A stretch of DNA of 12,957 bases from Tetmemena sp. SeJ-2015 (GCA_027382625.1 JAJKFJ010024633.1:1-12957); one strand, 5' to 3'; numbered from the stretch's first letter, positions 1-7,917 are shown. Numbers and translations: made by a program. The notes: generated from the letters alone by a model not told the origin.

Positions 1-3000
1 CTGTTGCCCAATCTCCTGAAATGTATTTCTTATATGCCTCATTAAACTTCCTTGTGAAAACTTTATCATAATGTCTTCTTAGCTCCTTGAAGTCTTTATC
101 CTTGGAGAATACGTCCCAAGTTCTCTTTCTGCTGCCAGGATCAAATAGCGATGAGAGGAGGAGTTTCTTCTCTCTATCTCTAATTTTCTTCTTCTCCTTG
201 ATGTCTTTACCAGCGAATCTATCTTTCTTTTCTCCTAAGTTATCGAAGTCTACATCCACTGTGAAGAGTCTAACTGGCTGTATACTTCCCTTGACAGTTA
301 CCGTGTCTACTTCTCTGCAAATCATCTTAATCTCATCAGAGAAGATTTCAAAGAGAGGTCCTGATACTAGCAGAGGGACACCATACTGCTTAGTTGCTGC
401 CTCAAGTCTAGAGGCCATGTTTACATTTGGTGAGAGATAGGAGGCATCGATCTTAAACATGGAACCGATAGCACCTTCGATGGCCCAACCTTAATGCAGA
501 CCGAATCCCATCTTCACTTGATAGCCTGGCATTCTTGCATTAAGAGCCTCATCGTTTCTATAGTCTAAAATGTGCGATAGCTTATTGATCTTGGCAATAA
601 TCTTCAAGAAAGAGAAGAGAGCCAAGTCAGCACAGAACTAGTTGTCTCTAGTGATCTTTTAGGGAACTTAGAAGAACTCCTCCTCATTCCTGAATTTCCA
701 AACGAGCAGGAAGGCATCTCCAATATTTTTATTTGCAGAGCCACCGTACTTATCAACCATAGAGTGAGTGATTTCTGCAACTTCATTCACAAACAACATG
801 ACCTTAGTTTGCAAGATCTCAGTGGAGTCTGTAAAGTTTCTAATATCGCAGAAACCGAAAATGGCGTAGACTCTTTGGCCTGCCATCATGGGGTTGATAT
901 TCACAATAAATATCTTGCAAAGACACAAGAAACTAAAAAATTTCGAATTTATTAAAATGTAAAAGCTTTATAAGTTAAGCTATATCACCACCTTGACTTA
1001 TATTTGAAGCAATAATCTTGGATCCTGCTTCTCCGAAACCCAATGCAAGTAAATGGCCGATCTTGACAATAGCTTTTTCTAAGATTGCAGTTTCATATTG
1101 ATTCTTTTCTGCTTTGTCCACCTTCTTTCCCTTCTCTTTTTGCTGGTTAGCAAGCAGTGAGAGCACTCCTGCATTATTCATTTCATCTGATGCTGCAGCA
1201 AGAGGATTCCTAGCAATAAGTTTAATTAAGAGTAAGTAAGTAAGTATATTTATTAAAGTTTGACCTTCTCAAGCATTCTCTCAATTGGCTAAAGCACCAA
1301 GGTGTTAGCGTCACTTGTAAACATAATTGAGGCTATCGAAAGCACAACGCACACGAAGATAGTTCTGCAAATGGAAAGGACAGAGTTCAAATCAGAATAG
1401 TCCTTGTTACTTGCAAACGCCACGAAAACAAACAATTAAAACAAAGATGAAGATTATAATAATTTAGAAGTTGACATAGGTGTTTGTATTAACATCGTAT
1501 GCCATATTGATAGAAGCAGCGAACTCGTCAGTTCTCAAACTATCAATACTAGGATCTTGAGACCAAGTGTAAATATTTGTAGTCTGGAATTTGCTGGTGT
1601 AGTCAGGAACTTACAACAATAACAAGGGATAGTTTGGATCATAAAAATTGATTGAAATTGCTTTCTTTTTAATTGAAAACGATCATTCTGATAGGCGTTG
1701 ACAAAGTTATTGCAGGCTATTTGATAAGCAGTCCAGTTACCATACTCGTAAATGTCAGCAAGATGGGTAAGTCCTTAATCAGTGTAGGTGAGTACTTAAG
1801 TATAAGTTGACTAATCGAATACTTATTTATTATGTACCCAATTTATTTTGAAGAGGGTTTGGAATCCAAGCATAGCCAGCACAAGGATAATAACGATCTT
1901 GGTGGTTCTATCTGAGAGTTTTTTAGAAATATTAGACTCAAGTGGAATTTCCTCCTCTTCTTCTTAATGCATCTGAGATTGAGCAGCATGAGAAGACTCA
2001 ATCATAAATTAAATTCTACAAGTTAATTTTGCCTTGAATCATGGTCATTGACTCAGTCTGGGCCTTTCTAGACTAATCAACAATACAAATAAAACATTTT
2101 GAGTGTCGCTTGGCTACAGAATGCTTCTCTTTTGAGACTCATTTTGACTGTTTTGATTTAAATTATTGTTGTTATTGCTGTTTTGAGCTCTCCTGTGGTT
2201 GGGAGACAGCACGCTATTAGAGGCCTCATTAAATTAATTTGTAGCCTAAAATGATAATATGAACTAAACTTTATGAAGATTGTTGCTCTTTTCAATTTAT
2301 CTGATGTCCTTTTCAAGTGAGTTATCATATTTCCTCTCCTCTCTCTCATCCTCTTGAATTACCGCAAGACCCTTGCTGTTATTTAATTATCCAATAAGAC
2401 AAAGAAATTTAGGTTGGCACCAAGTGAGTGACCGATTATGCGATTGTTGTCATTACTTGAATTTTGGTCAATCTACCTAGAAGCAGAAATAGAAGTAATT
2501 ATTATTCTAAAAAGCTGACATAGTCATACCTCTGTTGAGCTTCCTTTGTTTCTCTGCCCTTCTTTCTGCTAACTCCTTCTAACGTTGTTCCTCCTTTAGC
2601 TTCTCCTCCTGCTTCTGTTGAGCCAGCTTGGCTTGCTTGTAGAGCTTAACGATACGAATAAGTCTGATAAGTCTTATGATTCTAATAACTCTCGTCACTC
2701 TACCTGCTCTTGAAGTCTTGGCCAAAGTTGCTGCATTCAATAAATTAAGTGATACAAGTAGTTATTATTATAATCTAGGTTTGTTTGTTTTTATTACCAG
2801 CTGCTCCTGAGCCACCACTGTTGGTCATGGCATTCCAGATCCAGCCGATATCAGTCAGCATGGAAATAGTTGAAATCAAGTCTAGCCAGAAGAAGAACGT
2901 TAGGAAATATTCCTCCTTGCAGATGGACGCCAAAATTAGTTCAGTGAAAAAAGCTCCACAGCAAACAGCAGTGGTTGACCACACATTTGCATCTGTGTAC

Positions 3001-3632
3001 GCATTGCTAACGATCATGTTTATATCACTGTAGAAGAGGGAGTATACAGTAAGCACTGACATTGTTACCACAATGATATTGTGATCTAGTACCTTCTGCA
3101 TCTTAACTTTCCAAGGAGGCCTCTTCACAATCACCTCCTTCGTTTCTTCAAGCAAATTCTAACTCTCCTCATCTTAAATATAAGGAAGATATTAAAGTAA
3201 GGAATCTTCCTCAGGAGCTCCCTACTGAGATTTGACTACTTCCTGAGAAATTTGAGAAGGAGGCTAATTGACAGAGAGATTTTGGTGTTTGGACTTATCT
3301 GTTTCTGGGTTCGCCGCACTCTATTCTCAGAATTTACGTTTATAAAATAGGATTTAGAAAAGTAAAAGCTTTCTAGAATAATTAGCAGGTTCGTTAAATT
3401 CCAAGGCAGCAGGTTCAGGCTTTTCCTTTTCGTTCTAAATTAATAGGATAAATATAATTGCGTTAATTACAGGTACTGAGGGCCACTGCTACGACTAATT
3501 CAGAAGCTAAGAATTGTTATGGTTTGTTGTAGCATTTTTATCGATGGAGCCTGAAGCAACTGCGAATGGTGGCTTATTGAAGAAAATTATAACTAAAAAG
3601 CCTAAGTCTTCAATCAGATTCACATCCAACAT
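1..3632 (-). CDS. Ion-channel / adenylyl cyclase fusion protein, germline copy with introns and IESs, 3' end cut by window
   Basis: Membrane protein that should make cAMP from ATP, coupled to a voltage-sensor-type channel domain; such fusions are known in Paramecium and other ciliates and in apicomplexans. In the assembled model (about 1028 codons, still open at base 1) the order is: polar N-terminus; S1-S3-like helices (2800-3110); an S4 helix with Arg every third residue, RVIRIIRLIRLIRIVKL (2645-2690); charged linker; hydrophobic segments with KLSDRTTKIVIILVLAML (1860-1915) and near 1400; then a class III cyclase domain. Metal-binding Asp residues lie in FCDIRNFTD (845-847) and KNIGDAFLLVW (716-718). 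The Lys in KNIGD is the adenylyl-type purine residue. Asn and Arg of NMASR (407-421) fit transition-state binding. Coding segments used: 3477-3632, 3402-3434, 2798-3326, 2530-2730, 2401-2476, 2096-2375, 2050-2072, 1838-1994, 1681-1810, 1438-1636, 1256-1424, 982-1217, 1-896. The start codon and the 2096-2476 linker are the weakest parts. Confidence 0.85.
897..981 (-). other. Candidate IES, 85 nt, pointer ATAT
   Basis: ATAT stands at 897-900 and 982-985. Deleting 85 nt joins ISQGGD to INPMMAGQRVYAIFGF at the entrance of the cyclase domain, where ciliate homologues have a short Gly-Gly-Asp...Asn-Pro-Met stretch (recalled from the family, not searched). No GT-AG pair gives this phase. The insert is AT-rich. 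Confidence 0.7.
1218..1255 (-). other. Candidate IES, 38 nt, 6-bp pointer AAGTTT
   Basis: AAGTTT (minus AAACTT) stands at 1218-1223 and 1256-1261. Deleting 38 nt joins RMLEKVKL to IARNPLAAASDE without a gap, inside the conserved region before the cyclase domain. The available GT-AG pair (GTC...CTAG) gives the wrong phase, so splicing does not explain the insert. Confidence 0.75.
1425..1437 (-). other. Candidate ultrashort IES, 13 nt, 8-bp repeat AAAACAAA
   Basis: AAAACAAA stands at 1425-1432 and 1438-1445, with five bases between. Deleting 13 nt turns two overlapping frames into one hydrophobic segment, IIIIFIFVFVAFASNKDYSD. A 31-nt GT-AG intron in phase 0 is an alternative that would remove part of this helix. 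A sequencing indel is also possible. Confidence 0.45.
1637..1680 (-). other. Candidate IES, 44 nt, 6-bp pointer GATCAT
   Basis: GATCAT stands at 1637-1642 and 1681-1686. Removing 44 nt joins AYQND to PNYPLLLLQVPDYTS in frame. The removed stretch is very AT-rich. A 20-nt GT-AG intron (1661-1680) would also restore the frame but leaves a less protein-like ISINFYD; the 6-bp repeat favours an IES. Confidence 0.55.
1811..1837 (-). other. Intron, 27 nt, GT-AG (cyclase gene)
   Basis: Minus strand GTACATAATA...CGATTAG, phase 0. It separates the hydrophobic segment ending LFKINW from the extracytoplasmic-type segment starting STYTQVLTYTD. Its length is a multiple of three and it has no TGA, so retention cannot be excluded; its base composition and ends favour an intron. 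Confidence 0.5.
1995..2049 (-). other. Candidate IES, 55 nt, 6-bp pointer GACTCA
   Basis: GACTCA (minus TGAGTC) stands at 1995-2000 and 2050-2055, exactly 55 bp apart. Removing one copy and the interval shifts the frame by one base, as needed, and joins SRKAQTE to SSHAAQSQMHQ, which then runs unbroken into the conserved KKLSDRTTK segment. Without removal the upstream frame meets TGA. Confidence 0.72.
2073..2095 (-). other. Intron, 23 nt, GT-AG (cyclase gene)
   Basis: Minus strand GTTTTATTTG...GATTAG, phase 0. It joins LQPSDTQN to SRKAQTES and removes a shift that would reach TGA. No useful direct repeat flanks it, so an intron is preferred to an IES. Confidence 0.6.
2376..2400 (-). other. 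Probable intron, 25 nt, GT-AG (cyclase gene)
   Basis: Minus strand GTCTTATTGG...AATAACAG, phase 2. It joins PTQISF to KGLAVIQEDERE. A tandem CACTCACT at about 2420-2427 offers another way to reach the same frame. Confidence 0.45.
2477..2529 (-). other. Probable intron, 53 nt, GT-AG (cyclase gene)
   Basis: Minus strand GTATGAC...CTTCTAG, phase 1, just after the coiled segment AEKQRKLNRG. Together with the 25-nt intron at 2376-2400 it keeps the frame into the GLAVIQEDEREE stretch. An alternative donor at 2519 leads to another frame that stays open, so the linker is not settled. Confidence 0.5.
2731..2797 (-). other. Intron, 67 nt, GT-AG (cyclase gene)
   Basis: Minus strand GTAATA...AATGCAG, phase 1. 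It joins the S1-S3 exon (ending SGGSGAA) to the S4 exon (starting ATLAKTSRAGRV) in frame. This is the clearest intron of the gene. Confidence 0.85.
3327..3401 (-). other. Candidate IES, 75 nt, pointer ATTC
   Basis: The frame carries a TGA (3327-3329) here, and no GT-AG intron can remove it in phase. ATTC (plus strand) occurs at 3323-3326 and 3398-3401. Removing one copy plus the interval deletes the TGA and keeps the frame, joining PEPAALE to QSAANPE. The pointer is short and other in-frame pairs (for example a GAA pair) exist, so the exact ends are uncertain. Confidence 0.35.
3435..3476 (-). other. Intron, 42 nt, GT-AG (cyclase gene)
   Basis: Begins GTACCTG and ends AATTTAG on the minus strand, phase 0. 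It separates a 52-codon first exon from the next open stretch. AT-rich. The first exon itself has no recognised domain, so this intron is only as sure as that exon. Confidence 0.5.
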
Positions 3633-4306
3633 ATTAAATTTAATTTAAGGTATTTTTAAATTTAATAGATTGTCATGGCCAGACCTTTCAATTTCGTTAT
3701 TTCTAGCTGTGTTTAAATATATTATGTATTTACTTTGCTTATTAATTTGTTGCTCTCACCTAAAAGGATAAGTTAAAGCTGGGTTTAATAGAGTTTTATT
3801 TGTAGTTTTTAGAGTGAGTTAAATGTGGCTTACTTTTGAGCCTTTCTGAATTAAGCTTATGCTGTTACAATTAGCTTGAATCCATTTCTTCCACTTCTAA
3901 TTTAAGAAATTTGTTTATTACCCTCCCAAGCTTATTGCCACAAATAAATGTCTTCTAAACAATTTATAGTTATTTGATTCAGTGATATTGAAATTTAATT
4001 ATCTTTGTACGCGCTTAATCTTCGAAAAATCACTACTCTCTCTTTCCATATGTTAACATAAGTTATTACAATACTTTTTCTAATAAGAATTTGATAAATA
4101 TTTTTGGTAATTCAATCAAATTTCTTTAAAACATATTGAATTATTAAATTATTTTTGCGCCATCTCATTTTATAATATTTTTGTATGTATTTTGTATAGT
4201 TAATTTAAGGATAATCTTTTAAAGCCTTTTTAAATAGGATAGTAATAGTATATATGCGATTTTTAAAGTGGACTGAGAAAATTAGATTAGAAATTTATTA
4301 AAAACT
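3633..4306. promoter_or_regulatory. AT-rich divergent intergenic spacer with an inverted repeat
   Basis: 674 bp between two genes that point away from each other, so it should hold both promoters. No convincing reading frame was seen on either strand. An 11-bp perfect inverted repeat (3632-3642 and 3657-3667, TATTAAATTTA and its complement) sits directly upstream of the cyclase start, but in such AT-rich DNA it may be chance. No telomere repeat, RNA gene or known element was found. Confidence 0.5.
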
Positions 4307-6997
4307 ATGGATAATAACTACTAAAAGCCATCCACAATATCCAACGACTAAAGGAAAAATAATAAGATAAAAAACAAAAAGATAGAAGAGAGCGAAGATG
4401 AATAAGACGAAGAGGAGGAAGAGGAAAAATAAAGTTCTTAAGATCAGTTGTCATTTTCTCAAGAAGATCTCCCGAGCATGTCTTATTAAAACAAAAGAGT
4501 CAAATAAATAGCTAACAATAATTCAAGATATCAAAATTGATGTTTGAATATTTTTAGAAGGCCAGAGTTCTATCCAGAGAGTAGAAATTACTCCCTACAT
4601 ACATAAGATATAATCAGCGGTTCTCTTAAATGTATATTATTATTCTATAGTTACAAAAAAGTTGCAAGACTAATTAAAATTCAACAGAAACAAAGAGATA
4701 AGAAATAGAGCAAGAGAAGTTGACTCCTAGCAGGACACAAGAGTAACTACATAGCAGTTATCGACCCTCAAATATTAAAAATCAAATGGGTACAGTACGA
4801 AGTAAGGCTTCAACGATTCGTTTATTTTGTGTTTAATTTTGATCAAACTCAATCGACATTTTAAGATAAGAATAATGACGGTCACTACACAGTCAATAAT
4901 AAATATCACTAATCTCAAAGAACTTAGCCTCCTTACAATGACACTAGCTCCACATAATTTACCTATTTATAAAATGAGGAAAGAAAGCAACCTCCAAACC
5001 TTGGTCCAAGAATAAGAGCACCAAAAGAAGTCACTAAAAGGAAAAAAACATACTAGAATGGCCCTTAGTAAAGAGCTTATTTTTTAACTTAATTTTGCTG
5101 ATGAAGGTTTATATCCAGATGGAGCCTATAATTTTTCCAAAAAGGATTCAGCTTAAATGAAAGAGAGGAGATAACACAAAAGGTAAGATTATTAATTATT
5201 TGTGAAAGTTCTTCCATAGGGACTAATCTGACTTTCATGAAATATAACAAAATGAAGATGCTTCGGGTGAGTCTGAAGCTGATTATCCGGTTTATGTGCA
5301 GGCAAAGCATAATAAGAAAAAAAAGAATGATGCCGAAAGAAAGAGGGTACATAATGAAGATGGTCGAAATATGACAAGAAATCAAGAGATAAATAACTAC
5401 TAGTTATAAGATCTAAGCTCAATCTCTAGTATTTAGGATAATCTTAAATATATCTAAATCACAAAATCTGTATTTTTATATAATGAGTTTACTAACCAAC
5501 TTCTAACTGACATCAATAACATGGCTTAGGTTCTTCATTTTATTTTCAGTTAAACAATTAAGGGCAATTGAGAGAGCATTCAGCTTTGTTGTCAGATGCT
5601 TAATCTCTTGAAATATAACAAGCTGTTTATGAACAGTTCAATAGGCCTCTTCATGAAAATATGTTACTAAATGCTCTTGAGAATAGCTAAGATCAATAGC
5701 AGTAGGAATAGTCTTCAGAACAGGAATAGGATATAGAATAATTATCAGAAACAAATATGCTTTTTCATCTATATATTAAATCTTAAAATTGCCTTTAAAG
5801 ATGTAATTTATATTCGAATGAAATATTGCTATTATGATCCGGATAAATGAGCTGAGTATTGAACTCTACATTCAATTCAGGAAGGAAAGATAGAAACGGA
5901 TGAATTCAGAGATAATTTCCTTTATATGGATTAATTTCGTCTATCTGGCTTTCTTCCTAATCTTATTGGCTCGCTATACCTGGTTCTAAGATTTGAACTG
6001 TGAGATCTCACTTATAGTTTTCGTAATACATCATATATTCTATCTCTTCAAGATCAAGAACTACATTTTCTAAAATACTTGGATTAGCTCTGATTAGGAG
6101 AGTCTTACAGAAGAGCAAAGGAAAAAGGAAAAAATCATAAAAATTAGAGAGGCTTGCAACTAAGTTTTGCAAGTTGTGTTTTACATCTTGCTTATAATGT
6201 TCACAATACAAACTGATGATGATAGGCTTATAAGCTCATATATAGTTTTGATACCCGAAGGAGTCAGTTTTGTAATTATGATATCCTTCGCTAAGTGGCC
6301 TGAGAACCCTTGCTCCTCACTTATGTACCTTATAAAGTTTAGCTCCTCCATACTTAAATTTTTCCTGTTTCTCGTGATTCTACTTAAAGTGGATGGGATA
6401 ATAACTTGGAGTTGGGCAACAGTTCTTTGGTTAGTAATAATTACTACTTAACTTCTATAGGCCTTTTTGGTGCGCTTTTGCTGTTCATGTAATCTTCATT
6501 ATTTTCCTGTTGGGGCTTTTTCTATACAGCTTAGTTTGCTTTTGCAGAGGAGAGTTTTCCTGGTAATGCTGTAAGAATAAGTCCTTATATTAACTTTCAA
6601 GATAGTGATTGCAAATTTTTGGGCAATATGTTTGTCAGTTGGACTTGCTCTTGTGTCTTTAAGCTGTGTTTTGAACTTCATAGATGTAAATTCTGATGAT
6701 GGTTCCTCTCTAACTATGTAAGACTTTATTATTAACACATCTTTTAGAAAATAATCGGATGATACCTAATCAAGACTATCAAAGCTCTAGATGATAATAA
6801 CTATATTATATTAAATTTTATTGCTGTGGCTTCCTGTATTGTTTATATTTTGCTCAATTCTCTCTACTATGATGCTAAAGACATTTTTAATGTACATATA
6901 ATCACTGTTTAATGCTCTAGTGTTTGGTTCGAAAAGCTTTTGTATCAAGAAGATAGAATACAAATCACATCGTTTCATTAAAAAAAGGTTATAATGA
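4307..6997 (+). CDS. Multi-pass membrane protein with an N/Q-rich N-terminal half (germline copy, introns and IESs)
   Basis: The model is 807 aa ending at TGA 6995-6997. Residues 1 to about 440 are charged and rich in Asn, Gln and acidic runs (for example DEEEEEEK near residue 38), with no domain recognised. From about residue 460 come at least seven hydrophobic helices: IISFIWINFVYLAFFLILLA, ISLIVFVIHHIFYLF, VLQVVFYILLIMF, one around FVIMISFAKW, ILKFFLFLVILLKVDGIITW, CAFAVHVIFIIFLLGLFLYS, then two or three more. The motif LKVDGIITWSW...VLWPFW (6390-6475) resembles the TMEM185 (Tmemb_185A) family; this is from memory and only moderate. Coding segments: 4307-4525, 4556-4631, 4651-4819, 4831-5079, 5093-5182, 5220-5529, 5550-5752, 5845-6429, 6461-6533, 6548-6997. 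It could instead be two genes: the first half would stop at TGA 5835-5837 and the second start at ATG 5834, overlapping it. One gene joined across an IES is simpler. Confidence 0.6.
4526..4555 (+). other. Candidate IES, 30 nt, pointer AGA
   Basis: An in-frame TGA lies at 4538-4540. AGA stands at 4526-4528 and 4556-4558. Deleting 30 nt removes the TGA and joins IANNNS to RRPEFYPESRNYS in frame. The pointer has only three bases, so the ends are tentative. Confidence 0.45.
4632..4650 (+). other. Intron, 19 nt, GT-AG
   Basis: GTATATTATTATTCTATAG, phase 1. Removing it joins DIISGSLK to FTKKLQDQLKFNRNKE. It is one of the shortest introns in the window. Another frame also stays open past this point, which lowers certainty. 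Confidence 0.5.
4820..4830 (+). other. Candidate ultrashort IES, 11 nt, 5-bp pointer GTTTA
   Basis: GTTTA stands at 4820-4824 and 4831-4835. Deleting 11 nt shifts the frame as required and joins STKQGFNDS to FNFDQTQSTFQDKNND. Without it the frame runs into a hydrophobic stretch unlike the rest of this polar half. Confidence 0.5.
5080..5092 (+). other. Candidate ultrashort IES, 13 nt, pointer TTTT
   Basis: TTTT stands at 5080-5083 and 5093-5096. Deleting 13 nt joins YQNGPQQRAYF to ADEGLYPDGAYNFSKK; otherwise the first frame stops at TGA 5099-5101. The pointer is low-complexity, so an indel is an alternative. Confidence 0.4.
5183..5219 (+). other. Intron, 37 nt, GT-AG
   Basis: GTAAGATTAT...TTCCATAG, phase 2, joining MKERRQHKR to DQSDFHEIQQNED. 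An earlier AG at 5207-5208 gives the wrong phase. Strong donor GTAAG. Confidence 0.75.
5530..5549 (+). other. Intron, 20 nt, GT-AG
   Basis: GTTCTTCATTTTATTTTCAG, phase 0, with a pyrimidine-rich end. It joins LLTDINNMAQ to LNNQGQLREHSALLSDAQ. Retaining it leads to TGA soon after. Confidence 0.75.
5753..5844 (+). other. Candidate IES, 92 nt, pointer AAAT, joining the polar and membrane halves
   Basis: AAAT stands at 5753-5756 and 5845-5848. Deleting 92 nt joins DIEQLSETN to ELSIELYIQFRKERQKRMN in frame and removes the TGA at 5835-5837. The insert is AT-rich. If it is not eliminated, the locus would have to be two genes overlapping by an ATGA, which is unusual in a nuclear genome. Confidence 0.45.
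6430..6460 (+). other. Intron, 31 nt, GT-AG
   Basis: GTTAGTAATA...TTCTATAG, phase 2. It joins ITWSWATVL to WPFWCAFAVHVIF, giving the expected Trp-Pro-x-Trp after the conserved WSW. Retention would replace the next membrane helix with a Cys-rich nonsense frame. Confidence 0.8.
6534..6547 (+). other. Possible 14-nt GT-AG intron
   Basis: GTTTGCTTTTGCAG between LGLFLYSL and RRVFLVMLQEQVLIL restores the frame used to the end of the gene. A 59-nt intron from 6489 using the same acceptor also fits but would delete most of a membrane helix. Either way the acceptor at 6546-6547 is needed. Confidence 0.4.
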
Positions 6998-7117
6998 AAT
7001 ACCTTTCTAAACTATATTAATATTCTTTTATCAAAAGCCTTATTTTGTGTTTTTGATTTATCCCTATCTGAATTCTCCAAATGATTTTCATAGTAGTATA
7101 TCACCTAATCTGCATCA
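6998..7117. other. Convergent spacer between two 3' ends
   Basis: 120 bp between the stop of the membrane-protein gene and the inferred stop of the minus-strand Rrp17-like gene. Open frames on both strands overlap it, but with a single stop codon such frames are expected by chance. No terminator or polyadenylation motif was recognised. Confidence 0.4.
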
Positions 7118-7917
7118 TCAACAAAAAAGACATGATTTAATTTGATAAACTTTAGACTTTGGATCTTTTTAATCTTCTAAATCTTGATTAGAGCTCTAGT
7201 TTTAGGCACCCTTCATCTTGAATTTATTTATCTCCTTGTGGTGCAAATACTCCTCTAAGTTGAATGAGAATTGAGATTGCTTTGATCTGTAGCGCCTTTT
7301 CAAGGAGTGAATTTTTTTCTTCAAGTTTTTCATATCTGAAGCTTAACTTCGTTTGAAATATGTGTTCGTCATTTTTCTCTAAACATAGATTGAGAATAAA
7401 GATGTTTAAGGTTTATTACGAGAAAAGCAGGAGCTTTAAATTTGTAAACTTTCAAAGTAGATTCCTCCTCTATTTCTGGATTGGTTTCTCTTTGAAACGA
7501 TTTTTATTTGCATGTGAATTCAAGAAATGATGAGAGTTAATTAAAATGATATAGTCGGATTAGAGCTCGGCTACAGTGGCATAGCTCAATCAATTCTGAG
7601 TAGATTCTGGACTTGTTAATACTAGTCTTCTATTCTTTGATTGTGCTAAAAAATTTCTTAAATTTTAAATGAGTTAATACCTTCTTCCTCTCTGTGACGA
7701 TTTCTTTTCTCTTATCCTTAACTTCTTGTTTCACTTTCTCTTATGCTTTCTTTCTTCTCTCGTCCTTTCTCTTTTTGAAACCAGTCAAATATTCTCTATA
7801 AAATAATGTTGAGCACTTCTAAACTAGTGTTAAGTGGAAATAGGTCTTAGTTTGGGCATTTAATTACTTTCTCTTGTCTGAATCAAACTTGATTTCTGAT
7901 TTGTTGTGCTTGCCCAT
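7118..7917 (-). CDS. Rrp17/NOL12-like nucleolar protein (germline copy, one intron, one IES)
   Basis: Members of this family (yeast Rrp17, human NOL12/Nop25) are nucleolar RNA-binding proteins needed for pre-rRNA processing; Rrp17 is reported as a 5'-3' exonuclease. Exon 1 (7681-7917, 79 codons from ATG 7917) contains the hallmark FYREYLTGFKKRKDERRKKA followed by a long Lys/Arg/Glu helix (QEKVKQEVKDKRKE). Exon 2 adds HNQRIEDQYQQVQNLLRI. The rest, after removal of an in-frame IES, is a basic tail (MKNLKKKIHSLKRRYRSKQ near residue 164) ending at TGA 7118-7120. The total of 229 aa is close to the usual 210-235 aa. Segments: 7681-7917, 7592-7645, 7118-7516. The N-terminal half is firm; the middle (7380-7516) is weak, and other frames stay open there. 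If the IES is not removed the protein ends at TGA 7586-7588 with 98 aa. Confidence 0.7.
7517..7591 (-). other. Candidate IES, 75 nt, 5-bp pointer AATTC
   Basis: AATTC (minus GAATT) stands at 7517-7521 and 7592-7596, in the same codon phase. Deleting 75 nt removes both in-frame TGAs (7586-7588 and 7520-7522) and joins QQVQNLLRI to HMQIKIVSKRNQ. A longer 9-bp repeat nearby (7456-7464 and 7599-7607) does not restore the frame. Confidence 0.45.
7646..7680 (-). other. Intron, 35 nt, GT-AG (Rrp17-like gene)
   Basis: Minus strand GTATTAACTC...ATTTTTTAG, phase 0, between ...VTERKK and HNQRIEDQYQQ. AT-rich with typical ends. Confidence 0.75.

Noticed and set aside
87..440. Open frame on the plus strand opposite the cyclase domain
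   Set aside because: It is the complement of a strongly conserved catalytic region on the minus strand and resembles no family.
1218..1274. GT-AG intron explanation of the 38-nt insert in the cyclase gene
   Set aside because: The only GT...AG pair leaves the wrong phase and reaches TGA; the repeat-based deletion keeps both conserved flanks.
2158..2349. Minus-strand frame starting MRERRGNMITHLKR
   Set aside because: A neighbouring frame (KYDNSLEKDIRQ, SNNNNNLNQNSQNESQK) has the polar composition of the linker and joins both neighbours in phase.
3633..4306. Telomere-addition site, transposon end or RNA gene in the long spacer
   Set aside because: No C4A4/G4T4 run, no paired terminal repeats beyond a short A/T-rich hairpin, and no tRNA-like fold was visible.
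5089..5422. Two minus-strand frames rich in Phe, Ile, Leu and His
   Set aside because: They lie opposite the A/G-rich coding strand of the plus-strand gene and have the composition of antisense shadows.
6499..6738. Minus-strand frame of 79 codons opposite the membrane protein
   Set aside because: The plus strand here encodes hydrophobic helices continuous with the rest of the gene; with one stop codon, antisense frames of this size arise by chance.
7456..7607. 9-bp repeat AGTAGATTC as the pointer in the Rrp17-like gene
   Set aside because: Deleting 143 nt brings in an immediate TGA; the AATTC pair removes both TGAs and gives a family-typical length.
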